A DNA stretch of 46,749 bases from Thiopontia sp964551545 (GTDB lineage Bacteria > Pseudomonadota > Gammaproteobacteria > GCF-002020875): contig CAZKCT010000010.1 in the NCBI GenBank assembly GCA_964551545.1, positions 1 through 46,749 of the forward strand. The letters run 5' to 3'. Both the position numbers and the translations under genes were made by a program. Under the pieces are notes generated by a model. It was not told where the DNA came from. It did no database searches and saw nothing but the letters and a program-made list of their open reading frames with translations. Position 1 is the first letter of the stretch. The number at the start of each line of letters is the position of its first letter. Below are positions 32,043 to 41,162 of this stretch, piece by piece.

Positions 32043-32742
32043 CGCAAGTGGACCTCTCCACACTGTTCTGCACTGTTCGATTCATTAAATTTCCGGTCAC
32101 TACACTTGCCCGCTGCCGCCAACGCGGCCGTATCGGATTTAGCGGCGTTACACGGCGCTTTGCAACCAATTGGTAGCCACCAGTATAGAGCGCCGATCTG
32201 CGCCATGACCAGCTCAATAGCGGCAGACGACGCTGCGCCTGGAGCTCATACCCCAACAGTCGTAACCACTCAGCCACCTTACGCTGCGAATGATAGCGCC
32301 CCCGCAACGCCCGATTCCGAAACCGCAACAATCCCCACGGCGAGAATCCATAAATCACAACCGTTCCCTCTTCAATCAGGACCCGGGTTGTCTCTCGCAA
32401 CAGTTGATAGGGATCTGCAGAGAACTCCAGCAGATGAGGAAGGATCACCGCTGAGAGTGACTCCGTGGCAATCGGAAACGCCAGCTGCTCTCCCTCCATC
32501 ACCGCCCAACTGCGCTCCTCCTGGCTACCAATTCCCATCACAAAGGGGTGACGCACCCCCTCAGCCTGTCCAGCAAAGTTCTCTTTCTCCATCCCTAGCT
32601 GCATCAGGTGCATCCCGTAAATCTCTCGCAGCGCTTTCCGATTCCACTCCCGCTCCTGCTGCAACAACAGCTTTCCGGTCGGCGAGGAGAACCAGTGCTG
32701 AATCGACCGATAGGGGTCAGCAGGGGCAACGTCAGAATTCAT
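32032..32742 (-). CDS. YafS-like class I SAM-dependent methyltransferase
   Basis: This is a 236-residue protein resembling YafS, a predicted methyltransferase encoded next to rnhA in enterobacteria. Recognisable parts are the post-I/motif region GEQLAFPIATESLSAVILPHLLEF, the HLLEF motif that usually follows the acidic loop, and RVLIEEGTVVIYGFSPWGL with RRLPLLSW. The glycine-rich SAM motif I (GxGxG) is not evident: the matching place reads MGIGSQEERSW. SAM binding may therefore be weak. The substrate is unknown. It is divergent from mltD with an 85-base gap. Confidence 0.75.
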   Translation of the reverse strand: MNSDVAPADPYRSIQHWFSSPTGKLLLQQEREWNRKALREIYGMHLMQLGMEKENFAGQAEGVRHPFVMGIGSQEERSWAVMEGEQLAFPIATESLSAVILPHLLEFSADPYQLLRETTRVLIEEGTVVIYGFSPWGLLRFRNRALRGRYHSQRKVAEWLRLLGYELQAQRRLPLLSWSWRRSALYTGGYQLVAKRRVTPLNPIRPRWRQRASVVTGNLMNRTVQNSVERSTCDDG

Positions 32743-32827
32743 GTTTCATCTTACTGGTCATAGAAAATTGGATATTTCTGGCCACTTACAGAGCGCCGGA
32801 AATGAACCCGTATATAATACTCTAACC

Positions 32828-34381
32828 ATGCAGCAGCTCATCAATATACTACGACACAACAGGGGCAGATGGCTGCCGTGGATTTTGTTATCCATGCTGA
32901 TTCCCCTCTATCCAGTCCACGCCGCAGAGCCACCGCAGCAGGAGTCGATCTGGAGTGAGATCCGCCAGGGGTTCTCGATTCAAGCTCGCAGGGATCCACG
33001 CCTCACCCAACACCTACTCTGGTACAAGCGCAATCCCGAATATCTGACCCGAGTCTTTACCCGGGCTCGTCCTCTGCTCTATCACATCGTACAGAAAGCC
33101 AAACGCTGGAAAGTCCCCCTTGAGCTGACACTACTTCCCGCAGTAGAGAGCGCCTTTCAGGCCTACGCTTACTCCCCAGGACAAGCCGCAGGACTCTGGC
33201 AATTTATCCCCTCAACCGGAAAGACCTATGGCCTGAAACAGAATTGGTGGATCGATCAGCGCCGCTCTCCACTCGCCTCAACCGATGCTGCCTTCTATTT
33301 CCTCAAGGATATGGCTCGTGAGTTCAAAGGGGATTGGTTGCTGGCACTGGCGGCATACAATGCGGGTGCAGGCAATGTGCGCAAGGCGATTCGCCGTTTT
33401 CATGAAAAGCAGAAAAACAGCCCCAAGAAATCCCCCTCCACCCAGCCCACCTTCTGGGATCTTGACCTGCCGACTGAGACTCGGGGTTACGTCCCACGCC
33501 TGCTGGCACTCGCCCGTTTTGTAGAAGAGGCTGAGCGCCACCACTTCACACTTCCCACCATTCCCAATCAGCCACTCACCCAACAGGTGAAAACCGGCCG
33601 CCAGATCGATCTCTCACTCGCTGCCGAATTAGCAGGAATCCCTCTAGAGGAGCTCTATCAACTCAATGCTGGACTCAACCGTTGGGCCACGCCACCCAAT
33701 GGCCCTCATACGCTACTCCTACCGGTCTCAAATGTTCACCGCTTCCAGAGCAAACTAAAGAAACAGCGTGCCAACCAGTGGACACAGTGGAAGCGTCACC
33801 AGGTTAAAAGTGGCGAGTCCCTGAGTGAAATTGCACAGCAGTACCACACCACGGTTGCCACCATTCAGCAGGAGAACCAGCTCAAGGGACATCAAATTCG
33901 TGCCGGTGACACCCTCACGATCCCAGTACCGATGAAAGCGATGGAGCACTATAGTCTCAACGCCGCCGCGCGACTGAAGAAAATTCAGGATCGCGCTCGA
34001 CCAGGAAAACGAGTGGAGCATACCGTTCAAGAGGGGGAGAGCCTCTGGGATCTGGCACAGTACTATCGGGTCTCTAGCCAACAGGTGGCAAGCTGGAATG
34101 GGATGGCCCCCGGTGACTTGTTACCGACAGGTCGAAAACTGGTCATCTGGGCGCCACCTGAACCCAAGCGCTCTCGCCCTCCATTTATCGACCAGTTGGC
34201 CACCCAGACCCTCCGTTACACCATTCGGCCCAACGACACATTGAGTGAGATTGCACAACGATTCCATCTATCAACGACGGAACTAATGAACCAAAACAAT
34301 CTTCAACCAGGATCCCCCATCAAGACGGGAGAGCAGCTCACCATTCAACTCAATGTAACGGAAGCCTCTCCCAAGTTCTAA
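32828..34381 (+). CDS. mltD: Membrane-bound lytic murein transglycosylase D with three LysM domains
   Basis: MltD cleaves peptidoglycan glycan strands. An N-terminal signal (WLPWILLSMLIPLYPVHAAE) is followed by an SLT domain with the catalytic Glu in LPAVESAF (E107), then GLWQFIPSTGK and ALAAYNAGAGNVRKA. Three LysM repeats follow: HQVKSGESLSEIAQQY, HTVQEGESLWDLAQYY and YTIRPNDTLSEIAQRF. No clear lipobox Cys follows the signal, unlike E. coli MltD. I start at ATG 32828; the open frame reaches 32741 but would abut the divergent gene. A TATAAT at 32813-32818 lies only 9 bases before this ATG. Confidence 0.93.
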   Translation: MQQLINILRHNRGRWLPWILLSMLIPLYPVHAAEPPQQESIWSEIRQGFSIQARRDPRLTQHLLWYKRNPEYLTRVFTRARPLLYHIVQKAKRWKVPLELTLLPAVESAFQAYAYSPGQAAGLWQFIPSTGKTYGLKQNWWIDQRRSPLASTDAAFYFLKDMAREFKGDWLLALAAYNAGAGNVRKAIRRFHEKQKNSPKKSPSTQPTFWDLDLPTETRGYVPRLLALARFVEEAERHHFTLPTIPNQPLTQQVKTGRQIDLSLAAELAGIPLEELYQLNAGLNRWATPPNGPHTLLLPVSNVHRFQSKLKKQRANQWTQWKRHQVKSGESLSEIAQQYHTTVATIQQENQLKGHQIRAGDTLTIPVPMKAMEHYSLNAAARLKKIQDRARPGKRVEHTVQEGESLWDLAQYYRVSSQQVASWNGMAPGDLLPTGRKLVIWAPPEPKRSRPPFIDQLATQTLRYTIRPNDTLSEIAQRFHLSTTELMNQNNLQPGSPIKTGEQLTIQLNVTEASPKF

Positions 34382-34401
34382 GAGAGCCGAGCAATACACA
34401 C

Positions 34402-35280
34402 ATGAAACTTATCCAATTTCTGATCGACCGACTCTTTCTGCTGCCCATTGCACTGCTTCCTCAGCACTGGCTCTCGCGGCAGATTCATCGCCTGACCCGC
34501 TCAGAAAACCGTTGGCTCTCCCAACGACTGATTCGAACCATTAGGAAGAGCTACGCCATCGATCTATCGGTTGCCAAAGACCCAGTACTGGAGCACTACC
34601 CCAGCTTCAATGCATTCTTCACCCGGGCCATTCATGAAGAGGCACGCCCCATCGACTCTACACCAGAGGGACTTGCTTCTCCTGTGGATGGGGTCATCAG
34701 CCAGTGTGGTCCCATCTCTCATCAAGCACTGTTTCAGGCCAAGGGACACCATTTCAACCTTACGACGCTATTGGGAGGGGAGCCTTCACGGGCACGCCCC
34801 TATATTGATGGCTCATTTTCTACCATCTACCTCTCTCCCAGGGACTACCACCGTATCCACATGCCAATAGAGGGCACCTTGCGGCAAATGATCTACGTGC
34901 CAGGGCGTCTCTACCCCGTCAATAACCCATCGACTCGTACCGTTCCTGGGCTCTTTGCCCGTAACGAGCGAGTCATTGCCGAATTTGACACTGCCATCGG
35001 CCCGATGGCGATGGTGTTGGTAGGCGCCCTTTTTGTGGGGAGTATAGAAACGGTCTGGGCAGGAGAGATCACCCCGCCCCGACGTGGATTCGTCCACCTC
35101 TGGCGCTATGCCCCAGGGGAGATCAAGCTAAAAAAAGGGGAAGAGATGGGGCGCTTCAACATGGGGTCAACCGTGATTCTCCTCTTCAGAAAAGAGAAGA
35201 TTGAGTGGGCAAGCAATATTGAAGCTGGAGCCACCTTGGAAATGGGACAACAGATTGGGGTTCAGTCTCAGACCGACTGA
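34402..35280 (+). CDS. psd: Phosphatidylserine decarboxylase proenzyme
   Basis: Psd converts phosphatidylserine to phosphatidylethanolamine at the inner membrane. The proenzyme self-cleaves at a Gly-Ser bond; here the site is FNMGSTVI (S256), which becomes the pyruvoyl group. Other family stretches are YPSFNAFFTRAIHEEARP, ASPVDGVI, YLSPRDYHRIHMP and LFARNERV. It is 292 residues. It lies 20 bases after mltD. The last 13 bases overlap the convergent epmA 3' end. Confidence 0.96.
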   Translation: MKLIQFLIDRLFLLPIALLPQHWLSRQIHRLTRSENRWLSQRLIRTIRKSYAIDLSVAKDPVLEHYPSFNAFFTRAIHEEARPIDSTPEGLASPVDGVISQCGPISHQALFQAKGHHFNLTTLLGGEPSRARPYIDGSFSTIYLSPRDYHRIHMPIEGTLRQMIYVPGRLYPVNNPSTRTVPGLFARNERVIAEFDTAIGPMAMVLVGALFVGSIETVWAGEITPPRRGFVHLWRYAPGEIKLKKGEEMGRFNMGSTVILLFRKEKIEWASNIEAGATLEMGQQIGVQSQTD

Positions 35281-36215
35281 ACCGGGAACGGCATCACTTC
35301 GCCAATCTGCTCTTTCCCCATCGAGATCATCATCAGGCGCTCCACACCGAGCGCTACTCCAGAACAGTCCGGGAGCCCTTTCTCGACCGCAGCAAGGAAG
35401 TGCTCATCCATCGGCACCTGCTCCAACCCCCCTTCACGGCGCTCCTCTAGCTCCTGTTCGAAACGGCGACGTTGCTCGTCACTATCCGTCAGTTCCCGAT
35501 AACCATTGGCGACCTCAACCCCATTAAGAATCAACTCAAAACGTTCGGCCACTCGTGGATCTTCTGGGTCAAGACGAGCCAGCGCCGCCTGCGAAGCAGG
35601 ATAGTGGGTTAAGAAAAGGGCGGCATGACTGAACTGTGGAAGGATGGCAACAACCAAGAAGTACTCAACCCAACCATCCCAATCGAGCTCCATCTCCCCG
35701 GCAGAAGGGAGCGTCATTGCTAGCGCTTGCTGTTGAAGCTGCTCTACGGTTGTAGACATCAGGTCTTCGATACCAGTGATCTGGCAGAAAGCCTCTGAAA
35801 CCGTCATCCGCTCAATCGAGGGCAGATCAACAAAGTCGCTCACCAGATCCTCTACTTCACCCATCAACTGCTCCATGGTGAAATCGGGGCGATACCACTC
35901 CAGCATCAGGAACTCAGGATTGTGAACCGGGCTGATCTCCCCAGCACGAAAGACGGGCATCAATTGAAAGATAGGGCCACTACCATCGGCCAGCAACCGT
36001 TTCATGAAGGGTTCAGGAGAGGGTTGCAGATAGAGCCGTTCTGGTCCTTCAGCATCCCGCCCTTGGGTAGTGGTCAGAAAGCAGTCGATGGCCGGATCAG
36101 TCACCGCAGCAGTCGATAACATCGGGGTCTGCACCTCCAGCACCCCACGCTGATCAAAGAAAGAGCGGATGGTCCGCAGGAAGAGGGCCCGCTCTTGAAG
36201 CAGCTCCACGACCAC
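35268..36215 (-). CDS. epmA: EF-P--(R)-beta-lysine ligase
   Basis: EpmA (GenX, PoxA, YjeA) is a truncated class II lysyl-tRNA synthetase paralogue that attaches (R)-beta-lysine to EF-P. The catalytic core is present, with VLEVQTPMLSTAAVTDP, LYLQPSPEPFMKRLL and the C-terminal motif 3, GVALGVERLMMI. The anticodon-binding domain of LysS is absent; 315 residues fits EpmA. The start is GTG 36215, overlapping the efp TAG by one base, so the two are co-translated. Confidence 0.95.
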   Translation of the reverse strand: MVVELLQERALFLRTIRSFFDQRGVLEVQTPMLSTAAVTDPAIDCFLTTTQGRDAEGPERLYLQPSPEPFMKRLLADGSGPIFQLMPVFRAGEISPVHNPEFLMLEWYRPDFTMEQLMGEVEDLVSDFVDLPSIERMTVSEAFCQITGIEDLMSTTVEQLQQQALAMTLPSAGEMELDWDGWVEYFLVVAILPQFSHAALFLTHYPASQAALARLDPEDPRVAERFELILNGVEVANGYRELTDSDEQRRRFEQELEERREGGLEQVPMDEHFLAAVEKGLPDCSGVALGVERLMMISMGKEQIGEVMPFPVQSV

Positions 36216-36784
36216 TAATCCTTCACCCGTGAAACATACTCTCCGGTACGAGTATCGACCTTGATCACCTCATTCTCCGGCACAAACAGGGGCACCCGAA
36301 CCACAGCACCGGTCTCCAACGTTGCTGGCTTACCACCACCGCTGGAGGTATCACCACGCAACCCAGGATCGGTCTCAGTGATCTGCAGTTCAACAAAGTT
36401 AGGCGGGGTAATTGAGATCGGATTGCCATTCCACAGAGTCACCAGACACACCTCCTGCCCCTTCAGCCACTGTTTCGCATCTCCCATGGCGGCCTCATCG
36501 GCACCGATCTGCTCAAAACTATCCGGGTGCATAAAATAGTAGAGATCCCCATCAGAGTAGGAGTACTGATACTCCTCTTCATGGATATCAGCACGCTCGA
36601 CCGACTCACCCGATTTGTAGGTCCGCTCCAGCACCTTGCTTGTCATCAGTGATCTTAGTTTGACTCGGTTAAAGGCCTGCCCTTTCCCTGGCTTGACCAT
36701 CTCGTTCTCAACAATGGAACAAGGCGCCCCATCAATCATCACTTTGAGTCCGTTTCTGAATTCGTTTGTACTGACTGTCGCCAT
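36215..36784 (-). CDS. efp: Elongation factor P
   Basis: EF-P rescues ribosomes stalled at polyproline. The modified lysine is K34 in MVKPGKGQAF; its presence together with epmA and epmB implies beta-lysylation. The three beta-barrel domains are complete (189 residues), with the C-terminal signature GDTSSGGGKPATLETG and VDTRTGEYVSRVKD. It is divergent from epmB with a gap of 36 bases, so both promoters must lie in or near that gap. Confidence 0.97.
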   Translation of the reverse strand: MATVSTNEFRNGLKVMIDGAPCSIVENEMVKPGKGQAFNRVKLRSLMTSKVLERTYKSGESVERADIHEEEYQYSYSDGDLYYFMHPDSFEQIGADEAAMGDAKQWLKGQEVCLVTLWNGNPISITPPNFVELQITETDPGLRGDTSSGGGKPATLETGAVVRVPLFVPENEVIKVDTRTGEYVSRVKD

Positions 36785-36820
36785 AGCATCTGCCTTCCAT
36801 TTATTAGAGAATAGCGGCGT

Positions 36821-37843
36821 ATGATACCCGCTTCCTCAACCCTTGTGCAGCCGCCCACAGCAATTCCTGATTGGCAGCAAGAGCTCTCCCGCTCACTCCG
36901 CACCCCAGAGGCATTGGCAGGGGCACTCCATTTACCACTTGAGCAGGTCGTCACAATGATTGGGGCGCACAACGATTTCCCAATCCGGGTGACTGACAGC
37001 TACCTGCAGCGAATTGAGCCAGGCAATCCGCAGGATCCCCTATTACTGCAGATTCTTCCCCAGACCGCAGAGCTGCAGGAGCAGCCTGGATTCAGCCATG
37101 ACCCGGTGGGCGACCAGCCCGCCATTCAAGGGCGTGGGGTATTACAGAAGTACCACGGCCGGGCACTGCTGGTCACCACAGCTGCCTGTGGCATTCACTG
37201 CCGCTACTGTTTTCGACGCCATTATGACTACTCGCATCAGGGGCTGAACGCGGCTGTCGAAGCCAATGATCTCTCGTGGATCCAACAGAATCCAACCATT
37301 CGCGAGATCATCCTCAGCGGCGGGGATCCACTGATGCTGAGCAACCGAAGATTGCTTCATCTACTCACACTACTCGAATCGATCCCTCATCTGCAGACGG
37401 TACGGATCCATACCCGGATGCCAATCGCCACACCTAACCGCCTAGACCAACCACTTCTCGACGCACTGCTACAGAGCCGACTCAAGGTTGTGATGGTGAT
37501 CCATGCCAACCACCCCAGAGAACTGGATGAGTCGGTTGCGGCAGCACTCGCGCCACTGGTCAATAGTCCGGTCATGCTACTCAACCAGTCTGTTCTGCTA
37601 CGCAAGATCAACGACCAACCCAAATCACTGGAAGCGCTCAGCCTGCGTCTATTTGAGTGTGGTGTGCTTCCTTACTATCTCTTTCTACTCGACCGGGTTC
37701 AGGGAAGCCACCACTTTGAGGTGAGTGAAAGACGCGCCATCGAACTCATTGACGCCATCGGCACATCGCTACCGGGCTATCTGATACCGAGATTGGTTCG
37801 GGAGATTGAGGGCGAACCAAGGAAGAGCCCAGTTCACTTCTGA
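36821..37843 (+). CDS. epmB: EF-P beta-lysylation protein, lysine 2,3-aminomutase-like
   Basis: EpmB (YjeK) is a radical-SAM, PLP-dependent aminomutase that turns L-lysine into (R)-beta-lysine for EF-P. The radical-SAM cluster motif CxxxCxxC is CGIHCRYC (C123, C127, C130), followed by FRRHYDY. Next come the SAM-binding GGDP in IILSGGDPLML, and RIHTRMPIATPNR. The PLP-lysine region is near the end. It is 340 residues, normal for EpmB and shorter than clostridial KamA. It is divergent from efp. Confidence 0.95.
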   Translation: MIPASSTLVQPPTAIPDWQQELSRSLRTPEALAGALHLPLEQVVTMIGAHNDFPIRVTDSYLQRIEPGNPQDPLLLQILPQTAELQEQPGFSHDPVGDQPAIQGRGVLQKYHGRALLVTTAACGIHCRYCFRRHYDYSHQGLNAAVEANDLSWIQQNPTIREIILSGGDPLMLSNRRLLHLLTLLESIPHLQTVRIHTRMPIATPNRLDQPLLDALLQSRLKVVMVIHANHPRELDESVAAALAPLVNSPVMLLNQSVLLRKINDQPKSLEALSLRLFECGVLPYYLFLLDRVQGSHHFEVSERRAIELIDAIGTSLPGYLIPRLVREIEGEPRKSPVHF

Positions 37844-37863
37844 TCAAAGCCCCTGATGGAGCA

Positions 37864-39270
37864 CTATTTTCGGCCAGTAAATTTCTTTAACCGCTGCCGC
37901 TTCTTGACCTGTCGATCAGTCAACTTGTTCTTGCGCCCCGCATAGGGATTGCTGCTAGTCTTGAACTCCAGACGGATAGGAGTTCCCTCCAGCCGGAAGG
38001 CCTGACGAAACTGGTTCATCAGATAACGCCGATAGGCATTGGGCACAGACTGCAGCTGGTTACCGTGAATCACAATCCGTGGTGGGTTTTGCCCCCCTTG
38101 GTGGGCATAACGCATCTTGATCCGGTGGCCATGCACCAACGGTGGTGGATGGGCAGCCACCGCTTGCTCCAGCACTCGGGTCAACTCTGGAGTCTTGATC
38201 TCCTTGCGGGCTGCACGATAGGCTCGGTTGACCGAGGCAAAAAGATCTCGAATGCCACTACCGTGAAGAGCGGAGATGGTATGGATGGTGGCATAGTCGA
38301 TAAAGTGGAGGCGACGCTCCAGCTCACTACGATTGCGTTCACGGTCAGAGGGATCCATGCCGTCCCACTTATTGAAACCAATCACCAACGCACGCCCAGA
38401 GTCGATCACCATCCCCAATAGCGTCGCATCTTGGTCAGTCATCCCCTCTCGGGCATCCATCACCATGATCACCACATTGGCCTGCTCAATCGCCTGGAAT
38501 GCCTTGATGACACTAAACTTCTCTACTGTGTCATGCACTTTTCCACGACGCCGCACCCCGGCAGTATCAATCAACTTGTAAGCGCGCCCATTCTCTTCGA
38601 ACGGTACCTCAATGCTATCCCGCGTCGTTCCCGGCATATCATAGGCAAGCACCCGATCCTCACCGATGAGCCGATTGATCAATGTCGATTTCCCCACATT
38701 GGGTCGGCCAATTACCGCCACACGAGTCTCTCGGCTCTCCTCTTTATCCTCTTCCACAGCCACCGGAAATGGCTCCAGCACGCACTCCATCAGCGCACTG
38801 ATTCGGTGGTTGTGCGCGGCAGAGATTGCCAGCGGCTGACCCAGTCCGGTGGCGTAAAATTCGGCAGCCGCCAGATCCTCATCCACCCCTTCGGTCTTAT
38901 TGACCACCAGATGAATCGGCTTTTCCAATTTCCGCAGGCGGCCAGCAATAATCTCATCTGCAGCAGTCAATCCACCACGGCCATCCACTAGGAACAGCAC
39001 CACATCCGACTCCTCAATAGCAAGCCAGACCTGCTCCTCCATCAGCGTCTCAATCCCTTCAGGATCATCACTGAGCCCGCCGGTATCAACCACCATATAG
39101 GGTCGACTGCCCGCTTCTCCACCCAAATTGAACCGCGCCATTCCGTACTGACGATCACGGGTCAACCCAGGAAGATCCGCAACCAGTGCGTCTCGAGTTC
39201 CCGTCAAACGGTTAAAGAGAGTGGACTTTCCAACGTTAGGGCGCCCGACCAAGGCGATTACCGGTATCAT
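37864..39270 (-). CDS. der: GTPase Der (EngA)
   Basis: Der is an essential GTPase for 50S ribosome assembly. Two tandem G domains each have GRPNVGKST (residues about 8 and 190), DTGG or DTAG switch motifs (VVDTGGLSD, LIDTAGVRRRG) and NKxD-type motifs (VNKTEGVD, FNKWDGMD). A C-terminal KH-like domain ends with a basic tail (RKNKLTDRQVKKRQRLKKF). The length is 468. It is downstream of bamB by 15 bases, the usual gammaproteobacterial order. Confidence 0.96.
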   Translation of the reverse strand: MIPVIALVGRPNVGKSTLFNRLTGTRDALVADLPGLTRDRQYGMARFNLGGEAGSRPYMVVDTGGLSDDPEGIETLMEEQVWLAIEESDVVLFLVDGRGGLTAADEIIAGRLRKLEKPIHLVVNKTEGVDEDLAAAEFYATGLGQPLAISAAHNHRISALMECVLEPFPVAVEEDKEESRETRVAVIGRPNVGKSTLINRLIGEDRVLAYDMPGTTRDSIEVPFEENGRAYKLIDTAGVRRRGKVHDTVEKFSVIKAFQAIEQANVVIMVMDAREGMTDQDATLLGMVIDSGRALVIGFNKWDGMDPSDRERNRSELERRLHFIDYATIHTISALHGSGIRDLFASVNRAYRAARKEIKTPELTRVLEQAVAAHPPPLVHGHRIKMRYAHQGGQNPPRIVIHGNQLQSVPNAYRRYLMNQFRQAFRLEGTPIRLEFKTSSNPYAGRKNKLTDRQVKKRQRLKKFTGRK

Positions 39271-39285
39271 CTCGAGAACACCCTT

Positions 39286-40482
39286 TTACTGACCAGCAAG
39301 AAGGGAGAGCACGCCCCCTTTTCCATAACTGATAATCTGCTTCTCACCCACCGGAAGCGGTTGGGCAGCAATACCCTCTGCACCAAGTTTAATCTGTGCC
39401 ACACGATGTCCGTCCTCAGCAGAGACCCAATGGAGAGCACCCTCCCCATTCCCCACCACCAAATTCTTTCCAATCAGTGTCGGAGAGGTGAGGCTGTGAT
39501 ATTGGAACGCTGACTGCTTCCACAGGGCGCTGCCATCCTTACGATCAAAGGCCCATAGAATCCCTTCCCCATCCGCAAGAAAAAGATAGTCCCCATAAAC
39601 CAGTGGTGCCATCAGGCTGTTTACTTTTCGTTTCCAGAGCAGGTCCCCCTGCTCTGTATTCAGCGCGGCCATCCCTCCCTGGTAACCGATCACATAGAGC
39701 ACGCCATCTGCCACCACGGGATCGGCATCGAGATCAACCATGCGCTCAATCTCTGTTCGTCCTCTCGGGGCCAGTACGCTCTTCATCCAGATTTCACGCC
39801 CCTCTTGTAGTGAGAGCACCACGACCTCGCCACTATCCAGTGCTGCGTAAACCCGATCTCCATCAATCACAGGACGACTGGTACCACGCAGAGTCAGTGC
39901 GGGAACCTCACGCTGATATCGCCAAAGCTCCTCGCCATCTTCCTCTTTCAACCCAATTAGTTTGCCATCGACAGTACGCACCACGACCATTCCATCCGTT
40001 GCCGCCGGTGCGGAGAGCACCTCACTCAACAGCGCACTGGACCAACGCTGTGTGCCGTTGGAACGATTAAACGCAATAAGCTCACCCGATGCCGTTGCAA
40101 CATAGAGGCTCTCGCCACCGACTGCAACGCCCGCCATCAGCTGCTGATCCAGTTGCTGACGCCACAAAGCACTGCCTGAAGAGGCTTGAACTGCAACCAC
40201 AACACCATCTGCCGAAACGGCATAGGCGACCCCATCCACAACCTGATGAGAGAGCTCTATCCAGAGCCCATCGGTCCCCTCTCCTACCTCATGCTTCCAC
40301 TGAATCACTGGCTCAAACTCAGGCGTCAGCACCTCCAGTTCAACCGGGGCACGCAACTCTTTATCATTTCCCATCCATCCATTGACCGAGTCACCCACCG
40401 AATCGACCGTTGAGCTGATCGTAGAACATCCTGTCATCAACAAAGGCAGCAGGAACAGGCCCGCTTTTTGCCAGAGGGGCAT
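39286..40482 (-). CDS. bamB: Outer-membrane assembly lipoprotein BamB
   Basis: BamB is a beta-propeller lipoprotein of the BAM complex. The signal peptide ends in a lipobox LMTGC (C19). The mature part has repeated PQQ-type blades, for example GSALWRQQLDQQLMAGV, GTQRWSSALLSEVLSAP, GEELWRYQREV, GDLLWKRKVNSLM and GSALWKQSAFQ. The length is 398. The start abuts the yfgM stop within one base. The order yfgM-bamB-der matches E. coli and relatives. Confidence 0.95.
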   Translation of the reverse strand: MPLWQKAGLFLLPLLMTGCSTISSTVDSVGDSVNGWMGNDKELRAPVELEVLTPEFEPVIQWKHEVGEGTDGLWIELSHQVVDGVAYAVSADGVVVAVQASSGSALWRQQLDQQLMAGVAVGGESLYVATASGELIAFNRSNGTQRWSSALLSEVLSAPAATDGMVVVRTVDGKLIGLKEEDGEELWRYQREVPALTLRGTSRPVIDGDRVYAALDSGEVVVLSLQEGREIWMKSVLAPRGRTEIERMVDLDADPVVADGVLYVIGYQGGMAALNTEQGDLLWKRKVNSLMAPLVYGDYLFLADGEGILWAFDRKDGSALWKQSAFQYHSLTSPTLIGKNLVVGNGEGALHWVSAEDGHRVAQIKLGAEGIAAQPLPVGEKQIISYGKGGVLSLLAGQ

Positions 40483-41111
40483 TATGGGGTGACCTCCGCC
40501 AGCTTCATCTCCAGTAGTTCACGGCGCTGATCACTACGATCCGCCATCTGCATCGCCTCAGTGTAGGCTAGCTGCGCACCTGACAGGTCCCCTTTCATTC
40601 GCAGTGCATCCCCCCGTACCTCACTAAATTGAGATGGGTAGATCGTCTCTGGCAGGGAGGCCAGTCGCATCAACGCAGAATCAATTTCTCCCTCATCCAG
40701 ATAGAGACGAGCGATTCCCAGCTGCGCCAGCTGCATGGGAGCATCATGACTACTGTTCTCCAGCACCCACTGAAAACGGACGCGTGCCGCAGCAAAATCT
40801 CCCTTCTCCACTTCCAGTGCAGCCAGTGCGAGTGCTCCATGTGCAGCATAGACGCTACCTGGATAATCCTCCAGCAGTGATCCACCATACTGCTTTGCCT
40901 TCTCATGATCCTTTCGAATCACCGCGCTCTGCATCTGCTCGAAATAGCGTGAGGCGCCCACGCCTTGCTGCTCCTGATACTGATTCCACCCCTGCCACCC
41001 AAACAGGGCCGCCAGACCAATCACAATCCCGACGACAGTTGAGGTACCGTTCTCACGCCACCATTTTTTCAGGGTCTCAATCTCTTCCTGATCCGTTGTA
41101 CTAAATTCCAT
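40482..41111 (-). CDS. yfgM: YfgM, ancillary SecYEG translocon subunit
   Basis: YfgM is a membrane-anchored TPR-like protein that associates with SecYEG and periplasmic chaperones. It has a cytoplasmic N-terminus (EEIETLKKWWRENGTS), one membrane helix (TVVGIVIGLAALFGW), then periplasmic helical repeats (YGGSLLEDYPGSVYAAHGAL, AALEVEKGDFAAARVRFQWV, ARLYLDEGEIDSALMRLASL). The length is 209. It lies between hisS and bamB, as is typical. Its stop overlaps the bamB start region. Confidence 0.92.
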   Translation of the reverse strand: MEFSTTDQEEIETLKKWWRENGTSTVVGIVIGLAALFGWQGWNQYQEQQGVGASRYFEQMQSAVIRKDHEKAKQYGGSLLEDYPGSVYAAHGALALAALEVEKGDFAAARVRFQWVLENSSHDAPMQLAQLGIARLYLDEGEIDSALMRLASLPETIYPSQFSEVRGDALRMKGDLSGAQLAYTEAMQMADRSDQRRELLEMKLAEVTP

Positions 41112-41162
41112 AACTCTTTTTCTCTATCTCTGATTCACAAGCCGTTGAAAATATTTGCTGCA

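Noticed and set aside
31668..32825. A 385-codon plus-strand open frame opposite rnhA and the YafS-like gene
   Set aside because: Its translation is low-complexity (Pro, Ser, Ala, Thr-rich) with no domain, and both genes on the other strand are well supported. It is a shadow frame.
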